Positions 6,095 to 6,805 of a stretch of DNA of 6,805 nucleotides are shown in pieces. The notes under the pieces were generated by a model. The model did not search any database. It was not told the DNA's origin and was given only the letters and a program-made list of their open reading frames with translations. The stretch is from Clostridiales bacterium (GTDB lineage: Bacteria; Bacillota; Clostridia; Oscillospirales; Acutalibacteraceae): the NCBI GenBank assembly GCA_021200075.1, contig JAJQGZ010000120.1:1-6805 (forward strand). The letters are read 5' to 3'. Every line of letters begins with the position of its first letter. Within the stretch, counting starts at the first letter, position 1. Position numbers and translations under genes: made by a program.

Positions 6095-6805
6095 CATAGA
6101 AAATATAGCGGTTATTGAAAAGACGAGTGTTGAATTTTCGGGCGGACTTAATGTTCTTACCGGTGAAACCGGCGCAGGTAAATCCATAGTAGTAGATTCC
6201 ATAAATGCCATTCTCGGTGAAAGGACTTCAAAAGAGCTTGTCCGTCACGGTGCCCAAAACGGTTTTGTCAGCGCATATTTTGATACTGTCGGCAGTTCTG
6301 CCTGCAAAAAGCTTGAAGATTTGGGCTTCGATATGGACGATGACGGCGGTATTCTTCTGAGCAGGAGAATCGGTGCAAACGGTAAATCCGTCTGCCGCAT
6401 TAACGGAAAAACAGCTACAGTTTCTATGCTCAGAGAAATAGGTGCTTTGCTTGTCAATATTCACGGTCAGCACGACAGCCAGGCGCTGCTTGACCCGAAA
6501 GAGCAGTATCGCTACATAGACATGCTTCTTGATGATAAAAAAATTATAGATGAATACCGTGCTTCTTTCAAAGAACTGCTGCATATAAGAAAAAGAATAA
6601 AAGCTCTTGCCGCAGATGAGGATGCAAAACGCAGAGAACTTGAGCTTCTCGATTATCAGATAGACGAGCTTGAAAGCGCCGATATAAAAAAAGGTGAGCG
6701 TGACGAATTATCTGCACGCAAAAAGCTTATTACTCAAAGCGGTAAGATAAGCGAAGCACTCAATAATATTATAATGCTTATCAGCGGTGATGATAATACC
6801 GGTGG
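6078..6805 (+). CDS. recN: DNA repair protein RecN, 3'-truncated by window edge
   Basis: SMC-like ATPase that acts early in repair of DNA double-strand breaks. The frame is open from the ATG at 6078 to the window end, giving 242 of the usual 550-570 residues. The N-terminal half of the ATPase head is present: MLKTLDIENIAVIEK at 1-15, FSGGLNVLTGETGAGKS with Walker A at 29-36, DSINAILGER at 40-49, SRRIGANGKS near 95-104, and the RecN-typical NIHGQHDSQALLDP at 127-140. From about 145 the sequence turns into charged heptad-like helix, the start of the coiled-coil arm. The C-terminal Walker B and signature region lie beyond the edge. GGAG at 6064-6067 lies inside argR, and the two genes overlap by 17 nt. 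Confidence 0.97.
   Translation, partial: MLKTLDIENIAVIEKTSVEFSGGLNVLTGETGAGKSIVVDSINAILGERTSKELVRHGAQNGFVSAYFDTVGSSACKKLEDLGFDMDDDGGILLSRRIGANGKSVCRINGKTATVSMLREIGALLVNIHGQHDSQALLDPKEQYRYIDMLLDDKKIIDEYRASFKELLHIRKRIKALAADEDAKRRELELLDYQIDELESADIKKGERDELSARKKLITQSGKISEALNNIIMLISGDDNTG

Larger units (their letters stand above)
1..6805 (+). other. Single co-directional operon segment, xseA to recN
   Basis: All eight genes run the same way. Gaps are no larger than 58 nt and three junctions overlap. I see no GC-rich hairpin followed by a T-run anywhere between genes, so transcription probably reads through the whole window. Both ends are open, so the operon boundaries are not visible. In related Firmicutes, genes such as folD or nusB often lie upstream and spo0A downstream, but neither is in this window. 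Confidence 0.75.

Noticed and set aside
1..6805. A novel defence, mobile or biosynthetic system
   Set aside because: All eight genes belong to well-known housekeeping families in a conserved order; no unexplained stretch is large enough to hide another gene.

Overview
The window holds eight genes, all on the + strand and tightly packed. It reads as the middle of one long housekeeping operon from a low-GC Gram-positive bacterium of the Clostridia, perhaps a gut Oscillospirales/Ruminococcaceae-type organism. That placement rests on the AT-leaning sequence, the AGGAG-type ribosome binding sites and the gene order xseA-xseB-ispA-dxs-tlyA-nadK-argR-recN. Firmicutes share most of this order. Having nadK between tlyA and argR is, from general knowledge, typical of Clostridia rather than Bacillus. 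Taxonomy below class is inference.

Layout: xseA enters from the left edge without its N-terminal part and ends at 854. xseB (912-1154) follows, giving both subunits of exonuclease VII. ispA (1157-2041) and dxs (2077-3930) supply isoprenoid precursors: Dxs catalyses the first step of the MEP pathway and IspA makes farnesyl diphosphate. tlyA (3917-4720) encodes an rRNA 2'-O-methyltransferase, nadK (4779-5636) makes NADP, and argR (5633-6094) is the arginine-responsive repressor. recN (6078 to the right edge) encodes an SMC-like DNA repair ATPase and is cut off.

The operon joins three themes: DNA repair or end processing (XseA/XseB, RecN), isoprenoid and NADP supply (IspA, Dxs, NadK), and regulation or ribosome modification (ArgR, TlyA). 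Spacing suggests translational coupling: xseB/ispA 2 nt apart, dxs/tlyA overlapping by 14 nt, nadK/argR sharing ATGA, argR/recN overlapping by 17 nt. The only gaps are 45-57 nt (xseA-xseB, depending on the xseB start), 35 nt (ispA-dxs) and 58 nt (tlyA-nadK). None contains a convincing terminator. No stretch over 300 nt lacks a gene. I saw no RNA genes, mobile elements, CRISPR arrays or long repeats.

I found no new biological system. Two points deserve a second look. First, Dxs has Asp where the family has its near-invariant cofactor-activating Glu (codon 3169-3171). Second, the short gap before nadK holds a palindrome that matches the core of a Fur-type operator and may mark an internal, regulated promoter.
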